DNA from: JAICYJ01 sp963737445
GTDB lineage: Bacteria > Actinomycetota > Thermoleophilia > Gaiellales > JAICJC01
Reading direction: 5' to 3'
Assembly: GCA_963737445.1 (NCBI GenBank)
Contig: CAVTSO010000007.1
Coordinates: 124,001-188,000 of the forward strand
DNA length: 64,000 nt
Of the stretch, positions 42,377 through 51,949 are shown in pieces. Within the stretch, counting starts at the first letter, position 1, and each line of letters begins with the position of its first letter. The notes beneath the pieces were generated by a model. That model made no database searches, was not told the origin of the DNA, and worked only from the letters and a program-made list of their open reading frames with translations. The position numbers were made by a program, and so were the translations under genes.

Positions 42377-44269
42377 ATGGGCGTTGAGACCAACCGCATT
42401 GAAACGAACATCCCGGCGCGCCTCGACCGATTGCCGTGGTCGAGGTTTCACTGGCTCGTCGTGATCGGGCTTGGGACCGTGTGGATCCTCGACGGGCTCG
42501 AGGTCACCATGGTCGGTTCGGTCGCCTCCCGCATCACGGAAAAGGGAAGCGGCCTCGAGTTGACGGCCGGGCAGGTGGGCTTCGCCGCCGCCGCCTATGT
42601 GGCAGGCGCCTGTCTAGGTGCCCTTGTGTTCGGCCAGCTGACGGACCGGTTTGGCCGCAAGAGACTCTTCATCATCACCCTGGCCTTGTACATCGCCGCC
42701 ACCGTGGCGACGGCCTTTTCGTTCGCGGCTTGGTACTTCTATGCAGCGCGCTTCCTCACGGGAGCAGGCATCGGCGGCGAGTATTCGGCAATCAACTCGG
42801 CGATCGACGAACTGATACCGGCGAGGGTTCGCGGAAGGGTCGATCTGATCATCAACGGCTCCTACTGGGTCGGGTCGATGGCCGGCTCGGCGGCTGCCAT
42901 CTTCTTCCTGTCCAGCGTCTTTCCGAAGGACATCGGATGGAGGGTGGCGTTCGCCGTTGGCGCAGTGCTGGGCGTGGCGATCATGCTGGTGCGGCGGAAC
43001 GTCCCCGAAAGTCCTCGCTGGCTGTTCATCCACGGACGCGAGGATGAGGCCGAGCGCATCGTGTCCGGGATCGAGTCCGATGTCGGGGAGGAGACTGGGC
43101 AGGAGCTCGACGAGCCTGAGGAGACGCTGGAGGTTCGTCAGCGGGAGGCAATCTCGTTCCGGGAGATCGCCCGCACGGGCTTCTCGCTCTATCCGGGTCG
43201 GATGGTGCTCGGCTTCGCTCTCTTCGTAGGGCAGGCGTTTCTCTACAACGGCATAACGTTCAACCTCGGCACCCTTTTCACGGGCTTCTACGGCGTCTCG
43301 TCGTCGTTCGTGCCGGTCTTCCTCATCATCTACGCCGCTGGCAACTTCTTGGGCCCGCTTCTGCTCGGCAGGCTCTTCGACACGCTAGGCCGCAAGCCGA
43401 TGATCGCTGGAACCTACCTTGGCTCGGCCGTCGTCGGTGCCGTCCTGGCATACCTGTTCAGCCGGGATGCTCTTGCGTCCGAGTGGTGGTTCGAGGCGCT
43501 GCTCGTCGTCACGTTTTTCCTGGCATCCGCGGGAGCGAGTGCGGCGTATCTGACCGTCAGCGAGGTCTTCCCGATGGAGACGCGGGCGCTCGCCATCGCG
43601 TTCTTTTACGCGATCGGCACGGCGGCGGGTGGTATCACCGGCCCGCTGCTGTTCTCACACTGGATCGAGAGCGGAAGCCGCAGCAACGTTGCCCTCGCCT
43701 TCTACATCGGCGCCGCTGTGATGGCGCTCGGCGGCATCGCCGAACTCTTCCTCGGTGTAAAGGCCGAGCAGCAGTCGCTCGAGGACGTCGCCAAGCCGCT
43801 GACGGCTGAGGAGGCGGAGGAGGACAAGGGAGAGCACGGGGACAAGGAGCGCGCCGAAGGACGCGGGCAGACCTTCGACCAAGGACAGAAGCAGCCGTCC
43901 GACGCGCGGGCCGAGCGAAACCGCCGGATCGAGGCCCGGAGCCGCAGGCTCTCGCAGCGAGAGCGAACCGGCCCGCGCCGGTACCGTCCAGGGCCGGGGA
44001 GCACCTTGTACGCCCCGCGCATGGCCGGCGGATCGGCTCCTGACACCGCCGCCACGCTCGACCATGAGATCGAGGTGATCGAGACCGCCGTTACCCAGCA
44101 TGGACAGATGAGCCGAGTCGAGCTGGCGAAGATCGTCGGCGCTCGCTATTGGGGGCCCGGCCGCTTCCGCACGGCGCTCCGTGAAGCGATCGCGGAGGGT
44201 CGCGTCCGCCCGCTGTCAGCGACGACCGTCGCCGCGCCTCAGACCGGCACTCCCGCGACCCGGACGTAG
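42377..44269 (+). CDS. MFS transporter with a cytosolic helical C-terminal extension
   Basis: Sugar/aromatic-acid-type MFS carrier with twelve helices (residues about 30-470). Signatures are FGQLTDRFGRKRLF, RFLTGAGIGGEYSAINSAI, PESPRWLFIHGRE, GRLFDTLGRKPM and VFPMETRALAIAFFYAIG. After helix 12 a highly charged linker leads to an extra domain of about 70 residues (GQMSRVELAKIVGARYWGPG, FRTALREAIAEGRVRPLS) that resembles a small winged-helix. Such a tail is unusual for MFS proteins. ATG 42377. Substrate not determinable. Confidence 0.88.
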   Translation: MGVETNRIETNIPARLDRLPWSRFHWLVVIGLGTVWILDGLEVTMVGSVASRITEKGSGLELTAGQVGFAAAAYVAGACLGALVFGQLTDRFGRKRLFIITLALYIAATVATAFSFAAWYFYAARFLTGAGIGGEYSAINSAIDELIPARVRGRVDLIINGSYWVGSMAGSAAAIFFLSSVFPKDIGWRVAFAVGAVLGVAIMLVRRNVPESPRWLFIHGREDEAERIVSGIESDVGEETGQELDEPEETLEVRQREAISFREIARTGFSLYPGRMVLGFALFVGQAFLYNGITFNLGTLFTGFYGVSSSFVPVFLIIYAAGNFLGPLLLGRLFDTLGRKPMIAGTYLGSAVVGAVLAYLFSRDALASEWWFEALLVVTFFLASAGASAAYLTVSEVFPMETRALAIAFFYAIGTAAGGITGPLLFSHWIESGSRSNVALAFYIGAAVMALGGIAELFLGVKAEQQSLEDVAKPLTAEEAEEDKGEHGDKERAEGRGQTFDQGQKQPSDARAERNRRIEARSRRLSQRERTGPRRYRPGPGSTLYAPRMAGGSAPDTAATLDHEIEVIETAVTQHGQMSRVELAKIVGARYWGPGRFRTALREAIAEGRVRPLSATTVAAPQTGTPATRT

Positions 44270-44576
44270 CTCGTGAACGCCGTCGGGCGCGGTCGGGACG
44301 GCCAGAGGATTGATGGATATCTCTCGCGAGCCTGGCCGCTGTGAGAGGTTGGTCGTGGGACGGGGCGTGGGTGGCTACGGCAGCGAACCGTCACGAGGAG
44401 CATCAAAGCAACGGCTATATCAACGGGCTGCTCAACGAGCACGCGCTGAGAGCAAGGTCAGGGCGTGAAGTGGGCGCCGCCCACACCGGCCCATGCGTTT
44501 GCTCACATACCGGCGCTCCTCGTTTGTCCTGCGGGAGCGGGGGAATTCGCTAGGTACCACAACATGGAGGTGTGGG
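44270..44576. other. intergenic leader before the PPC gene
   Basis: No credible ORF. It ends in an ATGGAGGTGTGGG segment that provides the ribosome site for ATG 44577. Promoter elements not confidently located. Confidence 0.4.
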
Positions 44577-45011
44577 ATGCATTCCACCGTTCTGTCCGAA
44601 TCTTCACCCCGGCAGCTGTTGCTGGTGTTCGACCGCGGCGATGAGGTGATCGGGCAGCTGACGCAGTTCGCCGAGGAGCAGCATGTGACTGCGGCGAGCT
44701 TTCGAGCGATCGGGGCGTTCAGCGACGCTGCGATCGGCTACTTCAACTGGGACACCAAGAACTACCGGAAGATCCCGGTCGATGAGCAGGTTGAGGTCAC
44801 CTCGCTGCTCGGCGACATCGCGCTCGACGGGGACCGGCCGAAGGTTCACGCACACGTGGTGCTCGGCTGCTCCACGGGATCCGCGCTCACCGGCCACCTG
44901 CTCGAGGCTCACGTGCGGCCGACGCTCGAGCTCGTGCTCGAGGAGACGCCGGCTGAGCTGCGCAAGCGCCACGACGCAGAGACGGGTCTCGCCCTGATCG
45001 ATGTGTCATGA
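44577..45011 (+). CDS. PPC/DUF296 domain protein
   Basis: A 144-residue plants-and-prokaryotes-conserved domain protein. Motifs are QLLLVFDRGDEVIGQLTQFA, ASFRAIGAFSDAAIGYFNW, VTSLLGDIAL and PKVHAHVVLGCSTGSALTGH, with His residues that form the metal site of this fold. GGAGG precedes ATG 44577. In plants the domain binds DNA; bacterial roles are mostly unknown. Confidence 0.9.
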   Translation: MHSTVLSESSPRQLLLVFDRGDEVIGQLTQFAEEQHVTAASFRAIGAFSDAAIGYFNWDTKNYRKIPVDEQVEVTSLLGDIALDGDRPKVHAHVVLGCSTGSALTGHLLEAHVRPTLELVLEETPAELRKRHDAETGLALIDVS

Positions 45012-45073
45012 ACATGCGAACACGGCATGGGCTTCGCTGACCATGCCTTCGATGCGACGGTAACTCACCCGCC

Positions 45074-48000
45074 TCAGCGCAGCTTCCAGGCGGTCAGGCC
45101 GATCAGCGCTCCCGCCCCGCCGAGCAGCGCGGCGGCGAACGTCCGGCGGCGTCGCTGAAGCGCAGCGGGCGCTTGCGGCCGCACCTCGAAGTACGGCGAT
45201 TCGGGCGCGGCATCCGTGAATCCCTCCCGGCCGTACTCGCGCGCCATCTTCATCAGCTGGGAGACGTGCAGAGCCCGGCGTCCGGTGTTCCCCTGGGCGA
45301 TCTGCGTCTTGCACGAGAAGCCGTTTGCGACGATGATCGTGCTCTTCTCGGCGTCCCGGGCCGCGGGCAGGAGGGCGTTCTCCCCGATCTTGATGGACAG
45401 GTCGTGATGCCCGGCCTCGAAGCCCCACGAGCCGGCGAGCCCACAGCATCCGCCCGTCACCTCGTCGGTGGTCAGCCCCATGTCGACCAGCAGGTCGAGC
45501 TCCGGTTTCATGGTGCCGGTCGCCTTGTGGTGGCAGTGACCCCAGACGAGCGCCGACCGCTCTAGCTTCGGTGGCTCGATGTCGTATTTCCGAAAGAACT
45601 CGCTGAAGTGATAGCTGTTGTGGGCGAGGCGGCTGGCGTCGTCGTCGTGGGGGAGCATCTTCTCCAGCTCGTCCTTGAAGACCGCCAGGCAGCTGGGCTC
45701 CATGCCGACGATCGGCGTGCCCGCGCGAATCTCCTCCTTCAGCGTCTCCAGTGTTCCTCGCAGGTAGCGCTCCGCGACGTTCAGGAAGCCATAGTCGTAG
45801 AGCGGCCTGCCACAGCAGACGTGTCCCTCTGGCATAACGACCCGCCACCCGGCCGCCTCGATCGCCTCCACGCACGCAACGCCGACGTCGGTATGGAAGT
45901 GGTTGTTGAAGGTGTCCGGCCACAGCACCACACGCGGCCCGTCCGGGTTGATGGCCTCTCGGTCGCGGAACCACTGCTGCAGGGTGACGGGCGCGAAGGT
46001 CGGGATTACTCGCTCGGGGCTCAGTCCGGCCACCCGCTTCGCAATCCCCGCGAACGGCTCGGTCTGCGTGAACCAGTTGACCACGCCGGGTATGGCGGAG
46101 GCGACGCGAGCCACCTGGTCGATGAAGCCAAAGGCGTAGGCATAGCGCGGACGCAGACGACGGGCCCAGTGGTGGAACAGGAACTCCGCCTTATACGTCG
46201 GCATGTCGACGTGCACGGGACAGTCGCTGGTGCAGCCCTTACACGCGAGGCAGAGGTCGAGCGCCTCGTACACCTCCGGACTCCGCCAACCGTCCTTCAG
46301 CACCTCGCCCTGCAGCATCTCGAAGAGCAAGCGGGCGCGTCCACGGGTGGTGTACCTCTCCTCGTTCGTCGCGATGAAGCTCGGGCACATGACGTCCACG
46401 CCACCCGGCGTGCGGCACTTGCCGACGCCGACGCATCGGACGGTGGCATGGGCGAAATCGAAGCCGTCCTGCCTGTACGAGAACTTCGTCTCCGGGCGCC
46501 ACGGCTCGTAGTCCGTCCCCAGCTTGAGGTTCTCGTCGAACCGGTATGGGTCGACGACCTTCCCGGGATTCATCCGCCACTGCGGATCCCAGATGCCTTT
46601 GAACTCCCGCATCGCCTGCACGAGCGCCGGGCCGTACTGCCGCTCCAACAGCTCGGCCCGTTGCTGCCCGTCGCCGTGCTCGCCGGAGAGCGAGCCGCCG
46701 TAGGAGATGACGAGATCGGCCGCCTCCTCCATGAACGCCCGGTAGCTGGCGAGGCCGTCGGCATCACGAAGCCCGAAGTTGATCCGCGAGTGGATGCAGC
46801 CCTGGCCGAGGTGTCCGTAGATTGCGCCGGCCAGTCCATGCTTGGCGTAGAGCTTCTTCAGGTCGCGGAGGTAAGGCGCCACCTTGTCCGGTGGTACAGC
46901 CGAGTCCTCCCATCCCGGCCAGTGATCTCCCGTCTCAGCGGAGAATGCGGTTGCGCCGAGACCGCCTTCGCGCACCTCCCACAGCGCCTGCTCCTGCGAC
47001 CTGTCCTCGAACAACGATACGCGGCGCTCCGCGTGGCCCTGCTCGACCAGCCAATCCTTGAACTCGCACGCGCGGGCGTCCGACTCCGTTGACGCGTCCG
47101 ATCCGAACTCGACCATCAGCCAGGCGTGGGCATCCTCCGGCATCTCGCTGAGCGCGGACGGGTGCATATTCTTGTGCTGCTCCTGCTCGAAGAGCTGCCG
47201 GTCCATGGCTTCCAGTGCGATCGGCTTCCACTCGGTGATCGCCGGGATGTCCTCAGCCGCCGTGCAGATGTCGTCGTAGGCGATGACGACCAGCGTCCGC
47301 TCCAGCATTGCCGGCGTCAGCAGCAGGCGCGCCTGCAGGACGGTCGCGCACGTCCCTTCGGTACCGGTCAGGGCGCGCGCCACGTTGAACCCCTTCTCGG
47401 GGAGGAGTTCGTCCAGGTTGTACCCGGATACCCGGCGGGGCAGCTCGTCCACCGACGGATACACGCGCCGGATCTCGTCCGCGTATCGATCGCGCAGGTC
47501 GCGCAACGCGGCATAGATCTCGCCCTTGCGCCCGCCGGCCTTGATGATCTCGTCGAGCTGGTCCTCCTCACCGCAGCCGACCCAGAAGCGATCGCCCTCA
47601 TAGGTAAGCACCTCGAGCGCCTCGAGGTTGTCCGAGGTGCGCGGGCCCGGCCCGTACAGCTGCGCCTGCACGGAATGGATGCCGCATGAGTTGTTTCCGA
47701 TGTTGCCGCCGATCGTGCAGTACTGGTGCGTCGAGGGGTCAGGGCCGAATACGAGGTTCCACTTTCCGCAGTGCTCGTTGACGTGCTCGTTGACGGCGCC
47801 CGGCTCGACGACGACGCTCCGCGCTTGCTCGTCCGGATCGTCGATGCGGGTCAGGTACTTCGAATGGTCGATAACCAGGGCGAAGTTGACGGTCTCGCCG
47901 GAAAGGCTCGTCCCGCAGCCGCGGCTGAGCAGTGGAGCCCCGAACGCCGCACATGCGGCATGTGTCTCGACGACATCATCGAGCGTCTTTGGGATCACGA

Positions 48001-48214
48001 CGCCGATCGGCACCTGGCGGAAGTTCGACGCGTCGGTTGCGTACATCGCCTTCGAGCCCGCGTCGAACCTCACCTCGCCGGTGACGTGTTCGCGCAGGCG
48101 CTGCTCCAAGCCGTCGACGTCCACCTCGATCTCGGAGTTCGATGTTCCCCGCGACTTCACCGGGATCACAACCGCGTCGTCGCCTCGCCAGAACGCGTTG
48201 TCAAGCAGTTTCAC
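45074..48214 (-). CDS. FAD- and Fe-S-binding oxidoreductase (GlcD-GlcF-like fusion)
   Basis: A 1,046-residue fusion. The N-terminal FAD PCMH domain (about 60-290) has LSRGCGTSLSGETVNFALVI and HQYCTIGGNIGNNSCG. An FAD-oxidase C-terminal domain follows (SLSGEHGDGQQRAELL). Then come a ferredoxin pair with CLACKGCTSDCPVHVDMP and two CCG domains (EGHVCCGRPLYDYGF, VTGGCCGLAGSWGFE). A single membrane helix ends the protein (FAAALLGGAGALIGLTAW). The layout is like D-2-hydroxyglutarate or D-lactate dehydrogenases of the GlcD/GlcF type. GTG 48214 has GGAGGG upstream; it follows the enolase-family gene immediately. Confidence 0.9.
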   Translation of the reverse strand: MKLLDNAFWRGDDAVVIPVKSRGTSNSEIEVDVDGLEQRLREHVTGEVRFDAGSKAMYATDASNFRQVPIGVVIPKTLDDVVETHAACAAFGAPLLSRGCGTSLSGETVNFALVIDHSKYLTRIDDPDEQARSVVVEPGAVNEHVNEHCGKWNLVFGPDPSTHQYCTIGGNIGNNSCGIHSVQAQLYGPGPRTSDNLEALEVLTYEGDRFWVGCGEEDQLDEIIKAGGRKGEIYAALRDLRDRYADEIRRVYPSVDELPRRVSGYNLDELLPEKGFNVARALTGTEGTCATVLQARLLLTPAMLERTLVVIAYDDICTAAEDIPAITEWKPIALEAMDRQLFEQEQHKNMHPSALSEMPEDAHAWLMVEFGSDASTESDARACEFKDWLVEQGHAERRVSLFEDRSQEQALWEVREGGLGATAFSAETGDHWPGWEDSAVPPDKVAPYLRDLKKLYAKHGLAGAIYGHLGQGCIHSRINFGLRDADGLASYRAFMEEAADLVISYGGSLSGEHGDGQQRAELLERQYGPALVQAMREFKGIWDPQWRMNPGKVVDPYRFDENLKLGTDYEPWRPETKFSYRQDGFDFAHATVRCVGVGKCRTPGGVDVMCPSFIATNEERYTTRGRARLLFEMLQGEVLKDGWRSPEVYEALDLCLACKGCTSDCPVHVDMPTYKAEFLFHHWARRLRPRYAYAFGFIDQVARVASAIPGVVNWFTQTEPFAGIAKRVAGLSPERVIPTFAPVTLQQWFRDREAINPDGPRVVLWPDTFNNHFHTDVGVACVEAIEAAGWRVVMPEGHVCCGRPLYDYGFLNVAERYLRGTLETLKEEIRAGTPIVGMEPSCLAVFKDELEKMLPHDDDASRLAHNSYHFSEFFRKYDIEPPKLERSALVWGHCHHKATGTMKPELDLLVDMGLTTDEVTGGCCGLAGSWGFEAGHHDLSIKIGENALLPAARDAEKSTIIVANGFSCKTQIAQGNTGRRALHVSQLMKMAREYGREGFTDAAPESPYFEVRPQAPAALQRRRRTFAAALLGGAGALIGLTAWKLR

Positions 48215-48219
48215 GATTG

Positions 48220-49311
48220 TCAGTCCCTCCGGGAGTACGAGTAGACGGCGTACCGGTCCGCCTCGCGGTCGCGGACATTCAGTCCGAGGCCGGGCTGGGA
48301 GGGATCCGGTCGGAGCTCCCCATCCACGGGCTCGAGCACGCCGTCGAACAGCATCTTCTCGACCCGGTGGTGCGTGTGGAAGAACTCGAGATGCCGCAGG
48401 CGCCGCACGCCGCAGAGCGCGTGGACGGTGAGCGCGGGCGCACAGTGCCCGGACAGGTCGATCCCCCACATGTCGCACAGCCCCGCCACCTCGAGCAGGC
48501 CCGTGATGCCGCCGCAGCGCGTGACGTCGGCCTGCATGCAGTCCACGCACCGGTGCTCCAGCCAGTCACGGAAGTCGCGGCCGACGAATCCGTATTCGCC
48601 GGCCGCGATATCGAGCCCGCCCGGCCCTCGTCGGCGCAGGAGCTGCAATCCATCGAGGTCGTCCGAGCTGACCGGCTCCTCGAACCAGGTTACCCTCCAC
48701 TGATGGGCGAGGCGATGGGCCCACTCGAGCGCCGCCTTCTGACCGAGCGCGCCGTTCGAGTCGACGAAGAGCTCCGTCTCCTCCCCGATCGCCTCGCGGG
48801 CGGCGTCCAGCCGCCGCGGGTCCTCGCTCGGCGTGCGCGAGATCTTCATCTTCACGCGCGGAATGCCTTGCTCGACCCAGCCGCCGAGCTGCTCCTGCAT
48901 GCGCTCGAGGGAATAGCCGCAGAATCCGCCCGACCCGTAGACGGGAATTCGCTCGTGAAAGGCATCCAGAAGCCGCGAGAGGGGGAGCCCCAGCAGCCGC
49001 GCTTTGAGATCCCACAACGCCGTATCGATCGCGGAGACGGCCATCATGCCGATGCCCGGGCGGCCGGCGTTGCGCAGGGCGGCCGACATCCGCCGCCATG
49101 CCTTGCCGGGCATCATGACGTCCGAGCCGCACACCATGTCTGCGAGATGCGTCTCGATCAGATGCGCGACGGCGACGTTGCCGTAGGTGTAGCCAAGGCC
49201 GCTCACGTCGCCGGCCCGAACCCGAACGAGCACCATCGTCGTGGAATCCCATTGCATGGTGCCGTCAGACTCCAGCTGGTCGGTTGGAACCTTGAAGGCG
49301 CGCACCTCCAT
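48220..49311 (-). CDS. enolase-superfamily enzyme (mandelate racemase/muconate lactonizing type)
   Basis: A 363-residue TIM-barrel enzyme. Candidate catalytic residues are the KxK motif in GIPRVKMKISR, metal ligands in ELFVDSNGAL (Asp), TWFEEPVSS (Glu) and IAAGEYG (Glu), and a His in GIDLSGHCAPALT. These fit the mandelate-racemase subgroup, which dehydrates or racemises acid sugars. ATG 49311 is preceded by GGTGGAG; GTG 49326 and TTG 49362 (overlapping the upstream stop) are alternatives. It lies between a TPP enzyme and a FAD/Fe-S dehydrogenase. Confidence 0.85.
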   Translation of the reverse strand: MEVRAFKVPTDQLESDGTMQWDSTTMVLVRVRAGDVSGLGYTYGNVAVAHLIETHLADMVCGSDVMMPGKAWRRMSAALRNAGRPGIGMMAVSAIDTALWDLKARLLGLPLSRLLDAFHERIPVYGSGGFCGYSLERMQEQLGGWVEQGIPRVKMKISRTPSEDPRRLDAAREAIGEETELFVDSNGALGQKAALEWAHRLAHQWRVTWFEEPVSSDDLDGLQLLRRRGPGGLDIAAGEYGFVGRDFRDWLEHRCVDCMQADVTRCGGITGLLEVAGLCDMWGIDLSGHCAPALTVHALCGVRRLRHLEFFHTHHRVEKMLFDGVLEPVDGELRPDPSQPGLGLNVRDREADRYAVYSYSRRD

Positions 49312-49358
49312 ATGCTCCACCGGCACGGCCGTGGTGACCGCGGCCTCGTGGACTGCGG

Positions 49359-51164
49359 TCAACGTCCACGCCCCGGCAGCGATTCCGTGAACTCGACCAG
49401 CTTGCCCTTCGCCGATGCCACCAGCATCCCGGCAGAGTCCTCGTCGCCGCCGAGCACGGCATGAGCCATCTTCTTCGCCTGCTCGAACTTGATGTGCGGA
49501 GGCAGGGGCGGCACCTCGCGGTCGACGACGCACTCGAGAATGACCGGCCGGTCGGCGGCGAGCGCCGCGTCCCATGCCTCTCCGACGAGCTCGTCCGCGT
49601 CGCAGTAGACGCCCTTGAAACCGATCAGGTCCGCGTAGCGGGCGAACGGGAAGTCGGGAATCTGCTGGGATCCCGGGTACCGGGGATCGCCGCTCAGCAC
49701 ACGCTGCTCCCACGTCACCTGGTTCAGGTCATGGTTCTTGAACACGCAGAAGATCAGCGTGGGGTTCCTCGAGAGGAACTTCTCCTCGTACTTCTGCGCC
49801 GTGATCATCTCCAGCAGCCCGCTCATCGTGGCCGCGCCGTCGCCGAGGAAGCAGATGACCGGGCGATCGGGGAACGCCAGTTTGGCGGCAATTGCGTAGG
49901 GGACGCCCGGCCCCATGGTCGCGAGCGTTCCTGAGAGCGACGCTCGCATCCCCTTCCGCAGCTTCACGTGCCTCGCCCACCAGTTTGTCGAGGAGCCGGA
50001 ATCTGCTGTCAGGATCGCGTTGTCCGGCAACCGCTTCGACAGTTCGTGGGCCACACGCTGAGGGTTCATCGGGTCAGCATGCTGCGTGGCCCGGTCATCG
50101 AGGATGCGCCACCACGTCTCGATCTCGGCTTCCAGGTGGCGGCGCCATTCCCGATCGGTCTTGCGCTGCAGCCGCTGGATCAACGCGCGCAGCGTCTCGC
50201 GAGAGTCTCCGATCAGATGGACGTCCATCGGGTAGCGCGAGCCGATCATCCGCCCGTCGATGTCGATCTCAACGCCGCGCGCTTGGCCCTCCTTCGGCAG
50301 CCATTCGGCGTACGGGAAACTGGTCCCCACCATGAGCAGCGTGTCGCAGCCGGTCATCATGTCGTAGCTCGGCTTCGACCCGAGCAGGCCGATCGGACCG
50401 GTCACGAAAGGGAGGTCGTCGGGCAGTGCGTCCTTACCGAGCAGCGCCTTCGCGACGCCGGCGCCGAGCAGGTCGGCGGTCTCGGTGACCTCGTCAGCAG
50501 CGTTCGCCGCCCCTTGGCCGATCAGCATCGCAACCTTGCTTCCCGCATTTAGAATCTCCGCGGCGCGGTCGAGATCCTGGTCGGGCGGCACGATGCGCGG
50601 CGCCGTGAACCCCACGCTGGTGTACACGGCTCCGTGCATCCGCGGGGGCGACGGCACCGCCGTGGACTCCTGCACGTCCTCTGGAAACACCAGCGTGGCA
50701 ACGCCCCGCTCGCTGAGCGCCGCGCGGATGCCGCGGTCGATCAGCTGACGCGCCTGCGCGGGATCCATACAGGTGTGGACGTAGACGGAGACGTCCTTGA
50801 ACAGCGCGTCGAGGTCGATTTCCTGCTGGTAGTGCGACCCGAGGGCCATTCGCTTCTGCTGTCCCACGATGGCGAGGACCGGCTGATGATCCAGCCGGGC
50901 GTCGTAGAGACCGTTCAGGAGATGGACGGCGCCGGGACCAGACGTGGCGATGCACACGCCGATGTCCCCGGTGAACTTGGCGTGCCCACAAGCTTCGAAA
51001 GCGGCCATCTCCTCGTGCCGCGACTGGATGAACTCCGGTTTTCCGGCGGCGCGGTCGAACGCTCCCAAGAACCCGTTGATGCCGTCTCCTGGATAGCCGT
51101 AGACGCGATCAACGCCCCACTCGGTGAGGCGTGCAAGGACGAAGTCGGAAACGAGCTGTGACAT
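49359..51164 (-). CDS. thiamine-pyrophosphate-requiring enzyme (pyruvate oxidase-like)
   Basis: A 601-residue enzyme of the acetolactate synthase/pyruvate oxidase family. The N-terminal domain has WGVDRVYGYPGDGINGFLGA and the catalytic Glu in SRHEEMAAFEACGHAK; the TPP-binding motif is ICFLGDGAATMSGLLEM with CVFKNHDLNQVTWEQ. No fused FAD signature is obvious. A perfect inverted repeat sits 30 bases upstream of the ATG. It is probably the first enzyme of an operon with the enolase-family and FAD/Fe-S genes. The substrate is a 2-oxo acid by family. Confidence 0.9.
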   Translation of the reverse strand: MSQLVSDFVLARLTEWGVDRVYGYPGDGINGFLGAFDRAAGKPEFIQSRHEEMAAFEACGHAKFTGDIGVCIATSGPGAVHLLNGLYDARLDHQPVLAIVGQQKRMALGSHYQQEIDLDALFKDVSVYVHTCMDPAQARQLIDRGIRAALSERGVATLVFPEDVQESTAVPSPPRMHGAVYTSVGFTAPRIVPPDQDLDRAAEILNAGSKVAMLIGQGAANAADEVTETADLLGAGVAKALLGKDALPDDLPFVTGPIGLLGSKPSYDMMTGCDTLLMVGTSFPYAEWLPKEGQARGVEIDIDGRMIGSRYPMDVHLIGDSRETLRALIQRLQRKTDREWRRHLEAEIETWWRILDDRATQHADPMNPQRVAHELSKRLPDNAILTADSGSSTNWWARHVKLRKGMRASLSGTLATMGPGVPYAIAAKLAFPDRPVICFLGDGAATMSGLLEMITAQKYEEKFLSRNPTLIFCVFKNHDLNQVTWEQRVLSGDPRYPGSQQIPDFPFARYADLIGFKGVYCDADELVGEAWDAALAADRPVILECVVDREVPPLPPHIKFEQAKKMAHAVLGGDEDSAGMLVASAKGKLVEFTESLPGRGR

Positions 51165-51193
51165 CTCGGTGCACCTTTGGCTGGCGTGATGGG

Positions 51194-51224
51194 CTCGGTC
51201 GTACGTCCGGGAGGTACGACCGAG
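51194..51224 (-). promoter_or_regulatory. perfect 11-base inverted repeat upstream of the TPP gene
   Basis: CTCGGTCGTAC (51194-51204) and GTACGACCGAG (51214-51224) flank a 9-base spacer. It lies 30 bases upstream of the TPP-enzyme ATG and about 180 bases downstream of the marR stop. It may be an operator for the adjacent MarR protein or a leader hairpin. Confidence 0.65.
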
Positions 51225-51404
51225 TTGAACGTGCGGCGCCGCGTCCGGTTGTGTCGGCTTCACGCCGCTTCGACGTTCACAGTTCAAACGCTACCCCGCG
51301 TTAGCGAATCGCTTGTGAGGCGGATGTGTCGTTTTCCTCACAGTCGCCGGAATCGCTGCGACCGTTCTCGGGAAAGGCCACTACGCCCGGCTCCCGGCCC
51401 GCTG

Positions 51405-51863
51405 CTAGATCATTCGCGTCAGGTCGGAGAGCCGCCGACGCAGCTCCACACGCTCGCTCGCCAGCCGCTCCATCGCCACCGCCAGCCGCTCTCCCCCCAG
51501 TTCCGTGACGCTGAGGTGCGTTACCCGTCCGTCGGCCGAGGCTTCCCGCCGCTCGAGCAGGCCGCCCTCGACCGCGCGAGCGACGAGGTCAGTGACGGTG
51601 CTTTGCGGCATCTCCATGTCGTTCGAGAGACTCGAAACTGTGGCCGGGTCATCCTTGGGCCGCGCGGCGACGAGGAGCAGCAGCAGGTAACGCCGCGGCG
51701 TCAACCCAGCCTCCTTAACTGCCAGTTCCGTGCGGCGCTCGAAGCGGCGGAGCGCTGTGCGGAAGGCGGCGACCTCTTGGATCGGGAGGCCGTCAAGAGC
51801 CGGTGCGTTCTCTGGCACTGCGCCGAGTCTACCGCGGGAATGTGCCCGTGCGCCCACCGTCAT
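51405..51863 (-). CDS. MarR-family transcriptional regulator
   Basis: A 152-residue winged-helix protein: FRTALRRFERRTELAVKEAG, LTPRRYLLLLLVAARP, VSSLSNDMEMPQSTVTDLVARAV (recognition helix), LLERREASADGRVTHLSVTE (wing). Located upstream of and on the same strand as the TPP-enolase-FAD operon and divergent from the SDR gene, so either could be its target. GTG 51818 is an alternative start. Confidence 0.9.
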   Translation of the reverse strand: MTVGARAHSRGRLGAVPENAPALDGLPIQEVAAFRTALRRFERRTELAVKEAGLTPRRYLLLLLVAARPKDDPATVSSLSNDMEMPQSTVTDLVARAVEGGLLERREASADGRVTHLSVTELGGERLAVAMERLASERVELRRRLSDLTRMI

Positions 51864-51949
51864 GTGAGTGAACCTTCACCCCTGGCTCACCGTTCGCTCG
51901 CCGTCGGTGGGAATAGCTCCTGTGGAACCCAACGACAAGGATGCACACA

